Made by a program: the position numbers and the translations under genes
Notes under the pieces: model-generated
What the model saw: only the letters and a program-made list of their open reading frames with translations
The model's database searches: none
Told to the model about the DNA's origin: nothing
Shown: positions 36,901-43,670 of the stretch, in pieces
Layout of the letters: every line of letters starts with the position of its first letter
How positions within the stretch are numbered: position 1 is the first letter of the stretch
Assembly: GCA_039816955.1 (NCBI GenBank)
Contig: JBCBWU010000009.1
Location: forward strand, 1-64,000
Reading direction: 5' to 3'
Length of the DNA: 64,000 nucleotides
Origin: Lewinella sp039816955
Lineage (GTDB): Bacteria; Bacteroidota; Bacteroidia; Chitinophagales; Saprospiraceae

Positions 36901-38227
36901 ATTGGCCATCAATTATAGTGTCCTTAACCTGCCCCAAGAAATTGCTACGGGACCTGATGGTGATTATACTATCGTTTATGATGCTTCTGGCCGCAAACTC
37001 CGCCAAGTTTTTGAAAACAGTGATAATATTGACATCACGCTGGATTATGTCAGTGGTTTGGAATACCGCAACGGTGATCTAGAGGCCATCTACCACGAGG
37101 AAGGCCGAATCTATTTCCCCCGCTCACTGACGGATGAACCAGCCGCTCCAGCATACCGAGAGTATTTTGTCAAGGATCATCTGGGTAACACCCGTCTGGT
37201 GATTGGCGATAAAAACGGGAATAATGCCCTGGACCTGGGCCAGGATCCAGAAACGGATGAAGTTATTCAGGAAAATAATTATTATCCCTTTGGCATGGCC
37301 ATGGAAGGAACTTGGGTACAGCATAGCGGTGAGGAGGTCCGCTATCAGTACAATGGTAAGGAGTTGATGAAGGGTATAGGGTTGCTCGATTATGGTGCGC
37401 GTTGGTATGATCCGGGAATTGGAAGATGGAATGGAGTTGATCCCTTGGCAGAAATAATGCCAAGTAATTCTTCTTTCAGCTATGCATTTAATAATCCATT
37501 GAAATTTATTGATGAAGACGGAAGAATTCCATGGCCAATACAAGTTAGATCTTTTATTTCTGCTAGAAGAGCTGGAGGATATTTTCGTGGCGATGGAAGG
37601 AAAGCAAATGCAAGAGGAAACACACCAAAGAATACTTCTAGAGTTAGGTCAAGTTTTACAGCTGATCCCTCAAAGGGGACTGTTTCTAATGTCAGTGTTA
37701 CAAGCGATCCAACAGTTCTTTATGCTGGAGACGTGTTTTTTAGAAGGAAGCTTAAGAATAGAACACCAGCTCGACTTAGGCCAGAAGTTGCTAAAAGTAG
37801 TGATCCCTCTATTTCTATCTCTAACGTTCGGAGTGGAGATAATACTGTAAGTTTTGATTTTAGTCACGAGGGGAAAGATCCTTTAACTCCAGGGCTTATC
37901 ACTCCAGATTTAGATGTAAACGGAAGTTTTTCTTTAACCGAAAACTTAGAAGCGGGGACATTGGAAATTGTAGCTGAATTATCAGGGGATGTCTTTCCAA
38001 GTACTGAATTACTGATAACTGATCAGTCGGGAACAAATGTACTTCTAGGTGCTCACATGGAACAGGGTGGGTTGTTACAGCTTTACGGTGAAAATAACTC
38101 GAGCTTAGTTTCAATCAATTTGACGATCAACTTCGATGCTGATGGTAATTTTACTTCGGTGACAAGTAATGGGAATACTTATTCAATTGAGGAATGGAAT
38201 AGATTCATTGAAAAGTATTCAAGATGA
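30998..38227 (+). CDS. RHS/YD-repeat protein with variable C-terminal domain
   Basis: 2409 residues from ATG 30998, which directly opens a signal peptide (MKMYIHLIAFLIFSFISF...FAQ). The N-terminal third matches the Bacteroidota RHS lead-in (GEYTGVPNVNVPLPGL, SLNYHSQGIKVSDEASWAGL). YD repeats run from ~1120 (YYDYDKHRRLAGI, YEYDYDDRNRVISKSIPGGG). A Cys-rich insert of ~270 residues (~1540-1815) splits them. The RHS core lies at ~2048-2168: FVKDHLGNTRLVIGD, NNYYPFGMAMEG, LLDYGARWYDPGIGRWNGVD. The last ~235 residues are a polymorphic-type tip whose DNA is visibly AT-richer. No Hint or protease motif precedes the tip, and no immunity-sized gene follows, so its toxicity is unproven. Confidence 0.88.
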   Translation: MKMYIHLIAFLIFSFISFISFAQDNSVAVNLPSSPEAESLVEYGNVPVGEYTGVPNVNVPLPGLQYRSISVPVSLNYHSQGIKVSDEASWAGLGWSLQAGGVITRTIRGEDDFTNTRACDNLITIEGYLSTNSMPEHPDDFAYTALPWESSDYLGSVRSTFAYDPGLLFLHKRVDKESDLYSFNFGGYSGKFVFNKDKEPVLLSKSDLRIELNPRPGEPSHWDIITPDGLRYTFGGTPNSIQTTSTDNHTTRFQTIEEDFEVVGHTDIFDHYPLCPVHISSWFLQRITHPSGYEVTFEYELEDEAFLVPIPRYSESVENFLGETQFLRYNDDFASYSEPHIYRELKTYSVTRYSNIYLSRIVSDHNIIEFTRKPRTDVQGGFSIDEIKYYTKQLNEQGTEEIKHAKSVVFDHSYFQSSGDDTNDWFGNLADDFIQYVQDNLLVEITENQLNQRLKLVGVDIVEGEQGIRSDDPLRYNFTYNENNTLPKKSSMGIDHWGFANGADNELLVPGFFETADLIAIGEDDVDPYGIFTPTGERDVFPVLIESDTDREPNPVYLDTWLMREIQYPTGGKTVFDYESNTYLGGTTTGNLSFYKNYSFAVEQCNVPIPSPANIGLVGEGEDPASLVQVDLNYSWVLAPCPTTTDVCPEYSCTLPAPDGVNHPGFSIIIRNTATNMVVSQVEHTAGTFSDIVYNGYEEWTFQGSVEVSPGAYEISVVPYSSLSVLPGNLEAVSLELNYPGAVPDPEEKPGAGARISKIENFDIDNQVTHTRLFEYELEGQATGKLYAPPTYVHFIRGLGTTGPGVNTTVDFYYRDYAIRSSNSYISLNNGYTGAYVGYSAVKTTIGNDAEGGYTVKKFHNNGTYRDPKKYVRENIPFFVNQLDGKLDQQEDYNQQADLVRTIENTYTNEPSATDFNWNYIWGNFEYITNSPDFGYHAVPLTIAYADAPQWVKLDKTTEVYYGQTAGDVTTINEYTYEPDHFNMVEHTITNGTDITQTTTFEYAKELATDDPSYELMASDAIHMTGIPLRIKPPNGTEYQTYYNTTHFVPELFTEKYRDNSLITRSEVLAFDAFGYPERIQNYGFAHPEIFDWELGLLKSRTYLDFVNSYDYEMRQISSMTAVDKQVVYYDYDKHRRLAGIRARDNKVNTVITYSIGGPNEVEQVISFEDNDLPVQPKSSLKKYDGLGRLTHEYNNGRLANHILYDQIGRVASETFLTGSYVGYAYDNSPLNQLTLQTLPDGNTVATQYEAEGNLYKQLVTDEEDRITTLFNDILQRQVQVIDAIGGSTEWQFNGYNNLERVTTPMGALYEYDYDDRNRVISKSIPGGGTTTYGYYNNSDLMRFQIDGNGIRQSYEYDDYQRLRFNYLGFINDGDILVEHKYYNEGESDHIDKLEYSRYRVLNGGDEYTTDAYAYDEYGRAYLSTFQHLLGQNLMINNFDLADRLRQVSTLHQGHESHSTIQNYEYDSFDRKTRINHEFDDLFSAQIASYSYNDRDQMIGKVFGNEQSEGLYGLGYQYDNDRGWLRQINKAFNDAAPIPTCLDYEPPQIDDEPDSDDFYYQQMTLTEYLDQRLDVNFQFNPEDAHCPTLECPVPTCTAADIQQELQTLEATIRRETSYEQAVPCEDGSTEIITIIDFPEHNFPTVLYRVRLCDNSERYILEAYLDLLPAGYEIVQEIPIAGPNQRITTTIGGETLTPTVTEILALVIAGENIVLADYVPCGQPDCNYELECPYEELLAQMAILELIQENTPEVIPSPEDYSITVYEVQLCNGDIIYLLEEELDLLEGTNILVLGTIEFELAEDRIPVISDVPGDGYRNYPSGVFHMRFSYTPSGNIEWYNLAVYNRAKTRQSFSYDDLNRLTSSTYADFTEDGNSLTTDNKYGVPSITYDGDGNITNLVRRGLSYWCEDEVPYYDVVDALSYTYDGLPNQLTSLTEAADKTKGFKTGSNTAGYGYDGVGNMTYDGHRGLAINYSVLNLPQEIATGPDGDYTIVYDASGRKLRQVFENSDNIDITLDYVSGLEYRNGDLEAIYHEEGRIYFPRSLTDEPAAPAYREYFVKDHLGNTRLVIGDKNGNNALDLGQDPETDEVIQENNYYPFGMAMEGTWVQHSGEEVRYQYNGKELMKGIGLLDYGARWYDPGIGRWNGVDPLAEIMPSNSSFSYAFNNPLKFIDEDGRIPWPIQVRSFISARRAGGYFRGDGRKANARGNTPKNTSRVRSSFTADPSKGTVSNVSVTSDPTVLYAGDVFFRRKLKNRTPARLRPEVAKSSDPSISISNVRSGDNTVSFDFSHEGKDPLTPGLITPDLDVNGSFSLTENLEAGTLEIVAELSGDVFPSTELLITDQSGTNVLLGAHMEQGGLLQLYGENNSSLVSINLTINFDADGNFTSVTSNGNTYSIEEWNRFIEKYSR

Positions 38228-38348
38228 TGCTCTCTACTCCATTTATAATATCGTTGGGAATTACACACTAAATAAGTCGTAATCAGGGTATTGCCCATTT
38301 GCAATAAAGACCTGTGGACTCGATTACTTAGGTGTTTCCTAGCAGCTG

Positions 38349-38357
38349 CCCCCCCCC
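38349..38357. repeat. Homopolymer C9 tract
   Basis: Nine consecutive C in the leader of the zincin lipoprotein gene, about 75 bp before its ATG. Tracts of this kind can vary in length by slippage; whether this one affects expression is not known. Confidence 0.7.
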
Positions 38358-38432
38358 GCGGCCAGCCCAACCCATGCCCTAACCCAACTGAAAACCATAC
38401 CAAATTCATTCTTTAACCAAAACCAAAATACC

Positions 38433-40403
38433 ATGCGAAAATTCAATTGGAATGTATTGTTATTTGCGGCACTGCTGCTCGTTACCACAGCTTGCGAAAA
38501 AGACGTCTTGCAACCCGATATTGCAGAGCCGGAACGTGCTTTTGACATCAACTACCTGCGTGGTGGTACCCGCCCCACCATATCGTTTGCGGCGGGCCCT
38601 ACTGAGTTGGGAGCCGATCGGGTAAACCCCTACACCGTCAGCAATGTAGAGGCGGCTTATTTAGAGGTAGATCTGGCTATTGTAGACCTGGATGCTACCC
38701 ACCAATACATTAAGTTCAAGCCGGAGGATGCGGCAGATATGGAACTACTGGATGATGCTGACCTCCTTTTGCTCGATTTTCCCTGGACCAGAGAGGTCAT
38801 TAAGCAGGGCGACTACTACCATAGCCCTCGTAATGATGAGGATTTTCCGGAGCTGTACACCGTAATTGGCGTGAGAGAGGATATTCCAGCTGTCGAGTAC
38901 GAGATCATTGATGAGCTGTACCTGGATGAAAACCGAGTGAGCATCTTGGGACAGGCATTTACCCGAACGGGAAATGGTGCTGAGTTTGAAGAAATCTTTG
39001 CGACTTCGCTACTCTGTGAAGAAGATCCAGACATTATCGTGTTTGAACCAGAAGACTGCGGCCATACAGGAGGGGGAACAGGCGGTACGACCACCATTAA
39101 CGACTGTGGCTGTGAGATTTTTGTAGAACAACGTAAACCTGGCGGTTGCCTGCGGGTAGATGATGTTCAATTGGCTAATCCTGGGCAAACCGAAAATTTT
39201 GCCGGCGTCCGCCGAGCTAAGGTATTTGCGAAGGACAGCTGGTTTACCATTCGCGAAACCTTTACCGATGACAATGGCTGCTGGAAGATCAATCGGAATT
39301 ATTCTGGTAAGGCCTGGATCAACTTTCGCTTTAAAAACGATGATCGGAACAAAATTCGTAGCGAGTTTTTTGATTTTATCAGTACAACCAGTGCGGTGAA
39401 AGTGAGCACGGGAGCAATTGCCGGACCCAATTTCCATGATATTCAATTGAATCTTTTCCGTCAAGGCACCTTCACCAACTTTACGGGAATCGCCTTTATC
39501 GATGAATTGATCCGTAAAAAGGAACACGAAATCTGGGCTGCGGCAACCGTCAATAACGCAATTCACGAATTTCATGATTTTGCTGCCGCCGAAGGCATTA
39601 GCGTGCCACCGCGTCTGAATGTCTTGATTTTGGAAAAACAACGCTTTGGGTTTGCTTCCATGCTCCGTCAAATTGGCGAGGGTACTTTCCTTAATGCGGT
39701 AACCAATGGTTTTGCGAACTCAACCTCAGCTAGTAATACAGAGCAGTTTTTTGCTACTCATTTAGGCTTTCCAATCACCACGATATTAGCTCCTATCAGT
39801 TACCCTGTTCTACGTGCTTACGTCGGTGACGTAACCATAGGAGTAGACTTCGTCAACTCTGACTTGCTTAAGCGGATTTCGTACCATGAGTTGGCACACG
39901 CCTCACATTATGTACAAGTAGGCGAGAATTACTGGGTTGATGTGATAGAAGCAACCGTTGCTGAAGGTGGACACGGTACTTCCACATCTACGAACGCTCC
40001 ACTCTTGGCGCTGGTAGAATCCTGGCCGGAACACGTGGCCTTGAGTCTGATGACTCAAAACTATCCCAGTACTTCACTCGTCACCGCGGCTAACACCAAT
40101 TTTGGGACCTGGGAAAATAAGCTGGAGGAGGTTAGGAATGAATCTCAAGACCACGTGCCTATTGGTTTGTACAACGACCTAATTGATGCGAACGCCAACT
40201 TTATTGAGTTTGTCAGAAACGAAAACGATCCTCCTTTTGTCTCTGAAACTCTGCAAGATGCTGTCAACGGTTACACAAACACGCAATTATTCTCTTTCTT
40301 GACGGTAGGTGTAAGATCCATCAATGACTTCCAGCAACTGGTTCGCAACGATCCTAGTGGGAACTTTGTGGGAGATATCGATTTGTTGTTCTCGGATTAT
40401 TGA
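38433..40403 (+). CDS. Zincin-type metalloprotease lipoprotein
   Basis: 656 residues. Lipoprotein signal MRKFNWNVLLFAALLLVTTAC with lipidated Cys21. An acidic N-terminal region of unknown fold runs to ~210, followed by a Gly/Thr linker (GHTGGGTGGTTT) and a carboxypeptidase-regulatory-like beta-sandwich (GVRRAKVFAK, TDDNGCWKINR). The C-terminal part has the zinc site His485-Glu486-x-x-His489 (SYHELAHASHY) and a downstream Glu in ESWPEHVAL that could be the third ligand. This suggests a gluzincin-like peptidase anchored to the outer membrane. The substrate and exact family are not recognised. It follows the RHS gene by ~205 bp with no sign of co-transcription. Confidence 0.75.
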   Translation: MRKFNWNVLLFAALLLVTTACEKDVLQPDIAEPERAFDINYLRGGTRPTISFAAGPTELGADRVNPYTVSNVEAAYLEVDLAIVDLDATHQYIKFKPEDAADMELLDDADLLLLDFPWTREVIKQGDYYHSPRNDEDFPELYTVIGVREDIPAVEYEIIDELYLDENRVSILGQAFTRTGNGAEFEEIFATSLLCEEDPDIIVFEPEDCGHTGGGTGGTTTINDCGCEIFVEQRKPGGCLRVDDVQLANPGQTENFAGVRRAKVFAKDSWFTIRETFTDDNGCWKINRNYSGKAWINFRFKNDDRNKIRSEFFDFISTTSAVKVSTGAIAGPNFHDIQLNLFRQGTFTNFTGIAFIDELIRKKEHEIWAAATVNNAIHEFHDFAAAEGISVPPRLNVLILEKQRFGFASMLRQIGEGTFLNAVTNGFANSTSASNTEQFFATHLGFPITTILAPISYPVLRAYVGDVTIGVDFVNSDLLKRISYHELAHASHYVQVGENYWVDVIEATVAEGGHGTSTSTNAPLLALVESWPEHVALSLMTQNYPSTSLVTAANTNFGTWENKLEEVRNESQDHVPIGLYNDLIDANANFIEFVRNENDPPFVSETLQDAVNGYTNTQLFSFLTVGVRSINDFQQLVRNDPSGNFVGDIDLLFSDY

Positions 40404-40585
40404 TGCTTACTTACCAAATCTCAGTTCAAACCAACCGAATTATGGTTCCAATAGCAAAATGCCAGCCCGCTCTGGTATCTTAAGTCCATAATCGGCGGGA
40501 GAAGCAACCGTGCTCCAAAGAACTATGATCGGTGCGATGCCACACCTTGTAAAAAAGGCAGACTAAAAATGCGTTCTCCCCAAGC

Positions 40586-40613
40586 GGCCCGGCTTTTCTG
40601 AAGAAGTCGGGCC
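40586..40613. terminator. Possible terminator hairpin
   Basis: GGCCCG/CGGGCC plus inner CTT/AAG, with one G/T mismatch between. It lies 180 bp past the zincin gene stop, so the link to that gene is uncertain. Confidence 0.4.
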
Positions 40614-40721
40614 ACTTTAGATATACTTGTAGTTATCCTACCTATTTATCCCTTCTGATACCCCGTTACTATGGATCGTTATCGACCCAAAATAGGGCGA
40701 GTCGATAGCTTACACACCTAA

Positions 40722-40850
40722 GCCTTACCTTTTCCAAACATCAGCTTTGACGATTTCTTCGATCCTGAATTCCTGCGCAGAGTAGCAGCCGAGTTTCCGG
40801 ATGTATCGAAGCTGAAGGATCGGATTCACTACGCCAATCCCAACGAATGA
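40722..40850 (+). pseudogene. N-terminal scrap of a 2OG-Fe(II) oxygenase-like gene
   Basis: An open stretch of 42 codons, ALPFPNISFDDFFDPEFLRR then VAAEFPDVSKLKDRIHYANPNE, ends in TGA. The wording F-P-x-x-x-x-D-D-F-x-x-P-E-x-L-x-x-x-x-x-E-F-P and the closing Y-x-N-P-x-E are typical of the N-terminus of prolyl-hydroxylase-like 2OG-Fe(II) oxygenases. No HxD or distal His region follows. Assignment is from this motif alone. Confidence 0.45.
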
Positions 40851-40896
40851 TTGAGATCCTGAAATCAATGCGTAATAAGTCGGTCGGCGAATCAAG

Positions 40897-41874
40897 CTAT
40901 TTAATTCTTAGTAGAAAATCACAATGTTTCGACTGGAAGTCAATGTCGTCACAATGCGATAGCAGATTGCCGTCGGCGTCAATCTTTACGGTAGAGCCGT
41001 ACTTGTTATTCCTAAAACGGTCTTGAGCCACTAAATGGAGGGGAATTGGATCTCGTAAATATACCCCTCTCGGGCCCGCTAAATATTTTTGGTAAACCCC
41101 GTCTTCATCTTGGACAACGTAGTACAAGAGCATTTTTGAAATATCGCTTTTCTCCAAGTGATTCAGATTGCTGGAATGCGCAAAAATGCCGTAAATCTCT
41201 TGGTCGGCAAATGGGTAGTCTTCCTTTTGGGAAATGTTGTTTATGCTTTGCGCAAAGTCCTGTTGCAATTCCGCATAATCGTAGATCATGGTATTGATGG
41301 AGCCATATTCTTCTCGAGATGCTGAAACGGCATAAATCTCTTCCTCGGTCTTAAAAAAAGTAGTCATGTCACTACGGCCAAAGTCCCAAAATATGCGATG
41401 AATTTTAGCTTGGATAGCTTTGAGTTCTTCTTCGCCTTCTACGCTGGGGGTATTCACGTAGATTGCGTGGACGATAGACCGGTTGTTGTAATAGTAGATA
41501 TCCTCAATTTCGATGCCCATCTGCCGGGCAATGTTGATGTGTGCTTGTTTAGGAAACTCCTTTCGCAAATCTGATTCTACTAAGACTATTCTTCCGCTGG
41601 GTGCCGGTGCGGGTGGTTCCTCGAACACAACTGGCTCCATGTCATCTTCGATCATCTCATCGTATTCCAGGTCTTCAATAATTTGGTCTTCTAGCGGTGC
41701 TGCTTCGATCACCATTTCTTCGGTTTCCGGCGCTGCTTCTACCACTACCTCCTCGGTTTCCGGTGCCGGTTGCGGTGGTGCTGTTGGTTGTGGATTCGCT
41801 TGCTGTGGGGTGGAGCAAGCGTAGAGCTGCACGAGGAATAAGACCGCAGCGATCACAATTGTATTTCTGTTCAT
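40897..41874 (-). CDS. Hypothetical lipoprotein with acidic Pro/Glu-rich stalk
   Basis: 325 residues. Lipoprotein signal MNRNTIVIAAVLFLVQLYAC gives the lipidated Cys20. Residues ~22-90 are low-complexity and rich in Pro, Glu and Ala, with a duplicated segment (APETEEVVVEAAPETEEMVI), probably an extended stalk. The rest is a globular domain with mixed strands and helices (INIARQMGIEIEDIYYYNNR, IHRIFWDFGRSDMTTFFKTE) and no known catalytic motif. Two Cys near the end (SHCDDI, KHCDFL) may form a disulfide. It is likely attached to the outer membrane. The family is not recognised. Confidence 0.7.
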   Translation of the reverse strand: MNRNTIVIAAVLFLVQLYACSTPQQANPQPTAPPQPAPETEEVVVEAAPETEEMVIEAAPLEDQIIEDLEYDEMIEDDMEPVVFEEPPAPAPSGRIVLVESDLRKEFPKQAHINIARQMGIEIEDIYYYNNRSIVHAIYVNTPSVEGEEELKAIQAKIHRIFWDFGRSDMTTFFKTEEEIYAVSASREEYGSINTMIYDYAELQQDFAQSINNISQKEDYPFADQEIYGIFAHSSNLNHLEKSDISKMLLYYVVQDEDGVYQKYLAGPRGVYLRDPIPLHLVAQDRFRNNKYGSTVKIDADGNLLSHCDDIDFQSKHCDFLLRIK

Positions 41875-41987
41875 TCTTGCTTTGTTTGTGATATTGGTTT
41901 GCCTATGAGCGGCATAAAATTAGTGCGTTGGAAGCGTACTAGCAGTGTCGGGCACTTTTGAGCACTAGATCCTGCTTTGAAGGTTAC

Positions 41988-42290
41988 CTACTCGTTCACA
42001 TAATACCCAAAGATGACCTCTGATATATAAGGTTCCCCGGTTAATTGATCTTCAGAAAGCAAGGTAACCACTAGCTCATTGTCACCCTTCTTTTTGGTAG
42101 GGAGAACGTATTCGATATAATAAGGTACTTGAGCATCAAACTGTAGGGTGTCACCTTGAATAACGAGCTCAAAAGGACTGCTGTCCTTAAAGACCTCGTA
42201 GTCGTCGAGATGGACTTCCACCAACTCGTCGTTTCTCTGGCAAGAAAATAGTGCGAATAGCATGCAGATGAGAGGAAGCGCGTACTTCAT
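41988..42290 (-). CDS. Small lipoprotein
   Basis: 100 residues. Lipoprotein signal MKYALPLICMLFALFSC with Cys17, then a beta-rich domain (FELVIQGDTLQFDAQVPYYI, GDNELVVTLLSED, YISEVIFGYYVNE). No family recognised. It lies between the stalked lipoprotein and the ankyrin protein on the same strand, with 113 and 72 bp gaps. Confidence 0.65.
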   Translation of the reverse strand: MKYALPLICMLFALFSCQRNDELVEVHLDDYEVFKDSSPFELVIQGDTLQFDAQVPYYIEYVLPTKKKGDNELVVTLLSEDQLTGEPYISEVIFGYYVNE

Positions 42291-42362
42291 AGCTTTTACT
42301 ATGAGAACGAAAGGAAGAAGGAAAGTAACAATATACAGCGCAACCGGATGTACGCCACAATT

Positions 42363-42659
42363 CTACTGCTTCACATACTTATTCAACAAATCAATCACCT
42401 GCTGATTCTCCATTCGCTTACCCATTTCCTGGCAGGTGATACCACTTTCCATTTCGATAATCGAGGGATTGGCTCCATTTATCAGCAGCACCTCTGTTAT
42501 TTCAAAATAACCATAACGAAGACTTTCCGCTAAAGGCAGAGCCATATACTCCGGATGCTGATAATTGGGATCGATTCCTATTCGCAGGTAATATTTTACC
42601 AGTTCAATATCATTCTCCTGAATTCCTTTAAACATGGCTTTCCAATCTCCGCCTGACAT
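42363..42659 (-). CDS. Short ankyrin-repeat protein
   Basis: 98 residues, no signal peptide. About three ankyrin-type units: GIQENDIELVKYYLRIGIDP, then LPLAESLRYGYFEITEVLLI with NGANPSI, then GITCQEMGKRMENQQVIDLL. Such single-domain ankyrin proteins mediate protein contacts; the partner is unknown. Just upstream (to the right) lies the tandem repeat at 42733-42835. Confidence 0.8.
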   Translation of the reverse strand: MSGGDWKAMFKGIQENDIELVKYYLRIGIDPNYQHPEYMALPLAESLRYGYFEITEVLLINGANPSIIEMESGITCQEMGKRMENQQVIDLLNKYVKQ

Positions 42660-42732
42660 AGTTCTGTATTCTTTTAAAGGTTTTCCTCAACACCCTTCGC
42701 TCGTCGAAGCTTTAGCGAAAACGAGGCACACC

Positions 42733-42835
42733 TAACACCGTACATCAAACATCGTACACCGTACATCTAACATCGTACATCTAACATCGTACACCGTACA
42801 TCGTACATCGTACACCGTACACCGTACACCGTACA
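42733..42835. repeat. Tandem array of CACCGTACAT / CATCGTACA units
   Basis: About ten imperfect 9-10-bp units based on (C)A(C/T)CGTACA, with variants CATCTAA, ending exactly at the stop codon of the LytTR gene (42836). Unit order alternates ACCGTACAT and ATCGTACAC, and some units are perfect copies in tandem. No spacers of CRISPR length. Confidence 0.85.
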
Positions 42836-43597
42836 TCAAGCCCCTCTAATCCACTCTCCAATCCCATCCTTACCCCGCCGAGAGACCGGAATCTGGGTCC
42901 CCGTTTGCAGTTGGACCAACTGCTGGGATTTATCGTACAGCTGCACGAAACGCCGATTGATGATATGTGACTGATGACAGCGGAAGAACTGTTCGGTGAG
43001 TAGATTGGCGTAGTGGCCAATATTTTGGCTTACCGTCTTGCGGCTAATGTTCCGCTTCTGCGTAATCATATCTTCCTCCAAGCAGTAAAAATGTGTGATG
43101 CCACTATCCGACTGTAGCCGTATAATATTGTGCAGAGGCACCCGTTCAATAATGCTGTTGTACGCCAGGATTAAGTGTTTCACCGGACCACTCTGGCGCA
43201 TTCGTTCTAAAATACCATTGACCTGTAGTGGATCTAGTTTCAGGTGTTGGTTTTGGGCTTTTTCTAGCGCTTGCCGCAGGGCAGTACTTTCAATGGGCTT
43301 TGTGATATAATGGATCGCATTCCATTTAAAAGCCTCTACAGCGTACTCATCGTAGGCGGTGACGAATATAATGTTGAAGTCCGGCTCGGGAAAATGACGG
43401 AGCAAATCAAAGCCCGTTTCCTGTCCCAGCTTCACGTCAAGAAATATAAAGTCAGGAGCTTGATTTTCGATTAAATCAATGCCTTCCTGAACGCTAGCGG
43501 CAATCCCTTGAATTTTCACTTCAGGAGCTACTCGTTGGACTAGCTTATGAAGTGCTTGTTGGGCGTGGGGCTCATCTTCAATAATGTATGCTCGCAT
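42836..43597 (-). CDS. LytTR-family response regulator (partner of the adjacent kinase)
   Basis: 253 residues. The receiver domain (1-120) has E7/D8, phospho-acceptor Asp54 in FIFLDVKLG, the switch region FVTAYDEYAVEAF and the Lys of YITKPIE. The LytTR domain (~145-250) includes FFRCHQSHIINRRFVQLYDK and PVSRRGKDGIGEW. It lies 73 bp downstream of a LytS-type sensor kinase on the same strand, so the two very likely form a two-component pair. Targets are unknown. The stop codon abuts a tandem repeat that could also act on the 3' end of its mRNA. Confidence 0.93.
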   Translation of the reverse strand: MRAYIIEDEPHAQQALHKLVQRVAPEVKIQGIAASVQEGIDLIENQAPDFIFLDVKLGQETGFDLLRHFPEPDFNIIFVTAYDEYAVEAFKWNAIHYITKPIESTALRQALEKAQNQHLKLDPLQVNGILERMRQSGPVKHLILAYNSIIERVPLHNIIRLQSDSGITHFYCLEEDMITQKRNISRKTVSQNIGHYANLLTEQFFRCHQSHIINRRFVQLYDKSQQLVQLQTGTQIPVSRRGKDGIGEWIRGA

Positions 43598-43670
43598 TTA
43601 TGTTGTTCCTTTTCGTGCTAATTCAATAAGTCAAATTTGCTATTAATTGTATAGTGAGATGAAATGGTCA

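Larger units (their letters stand above)
40404..40896. other. Spacer with a hairpin and a gene scrap
   Basis: 493 bp between divergently ended neighbours. It holds the hairpin at 40586-40613 and the 2OG-oxygenase-like scrap at 40722-40850. Nothing else was recognised. Confidence 0.4.

Noticed and set aside
42733..42835. Possible CRISPR array
   Set aside because: Units are 9-10 bp with no spacers of normal length; a simple tandem repeat.
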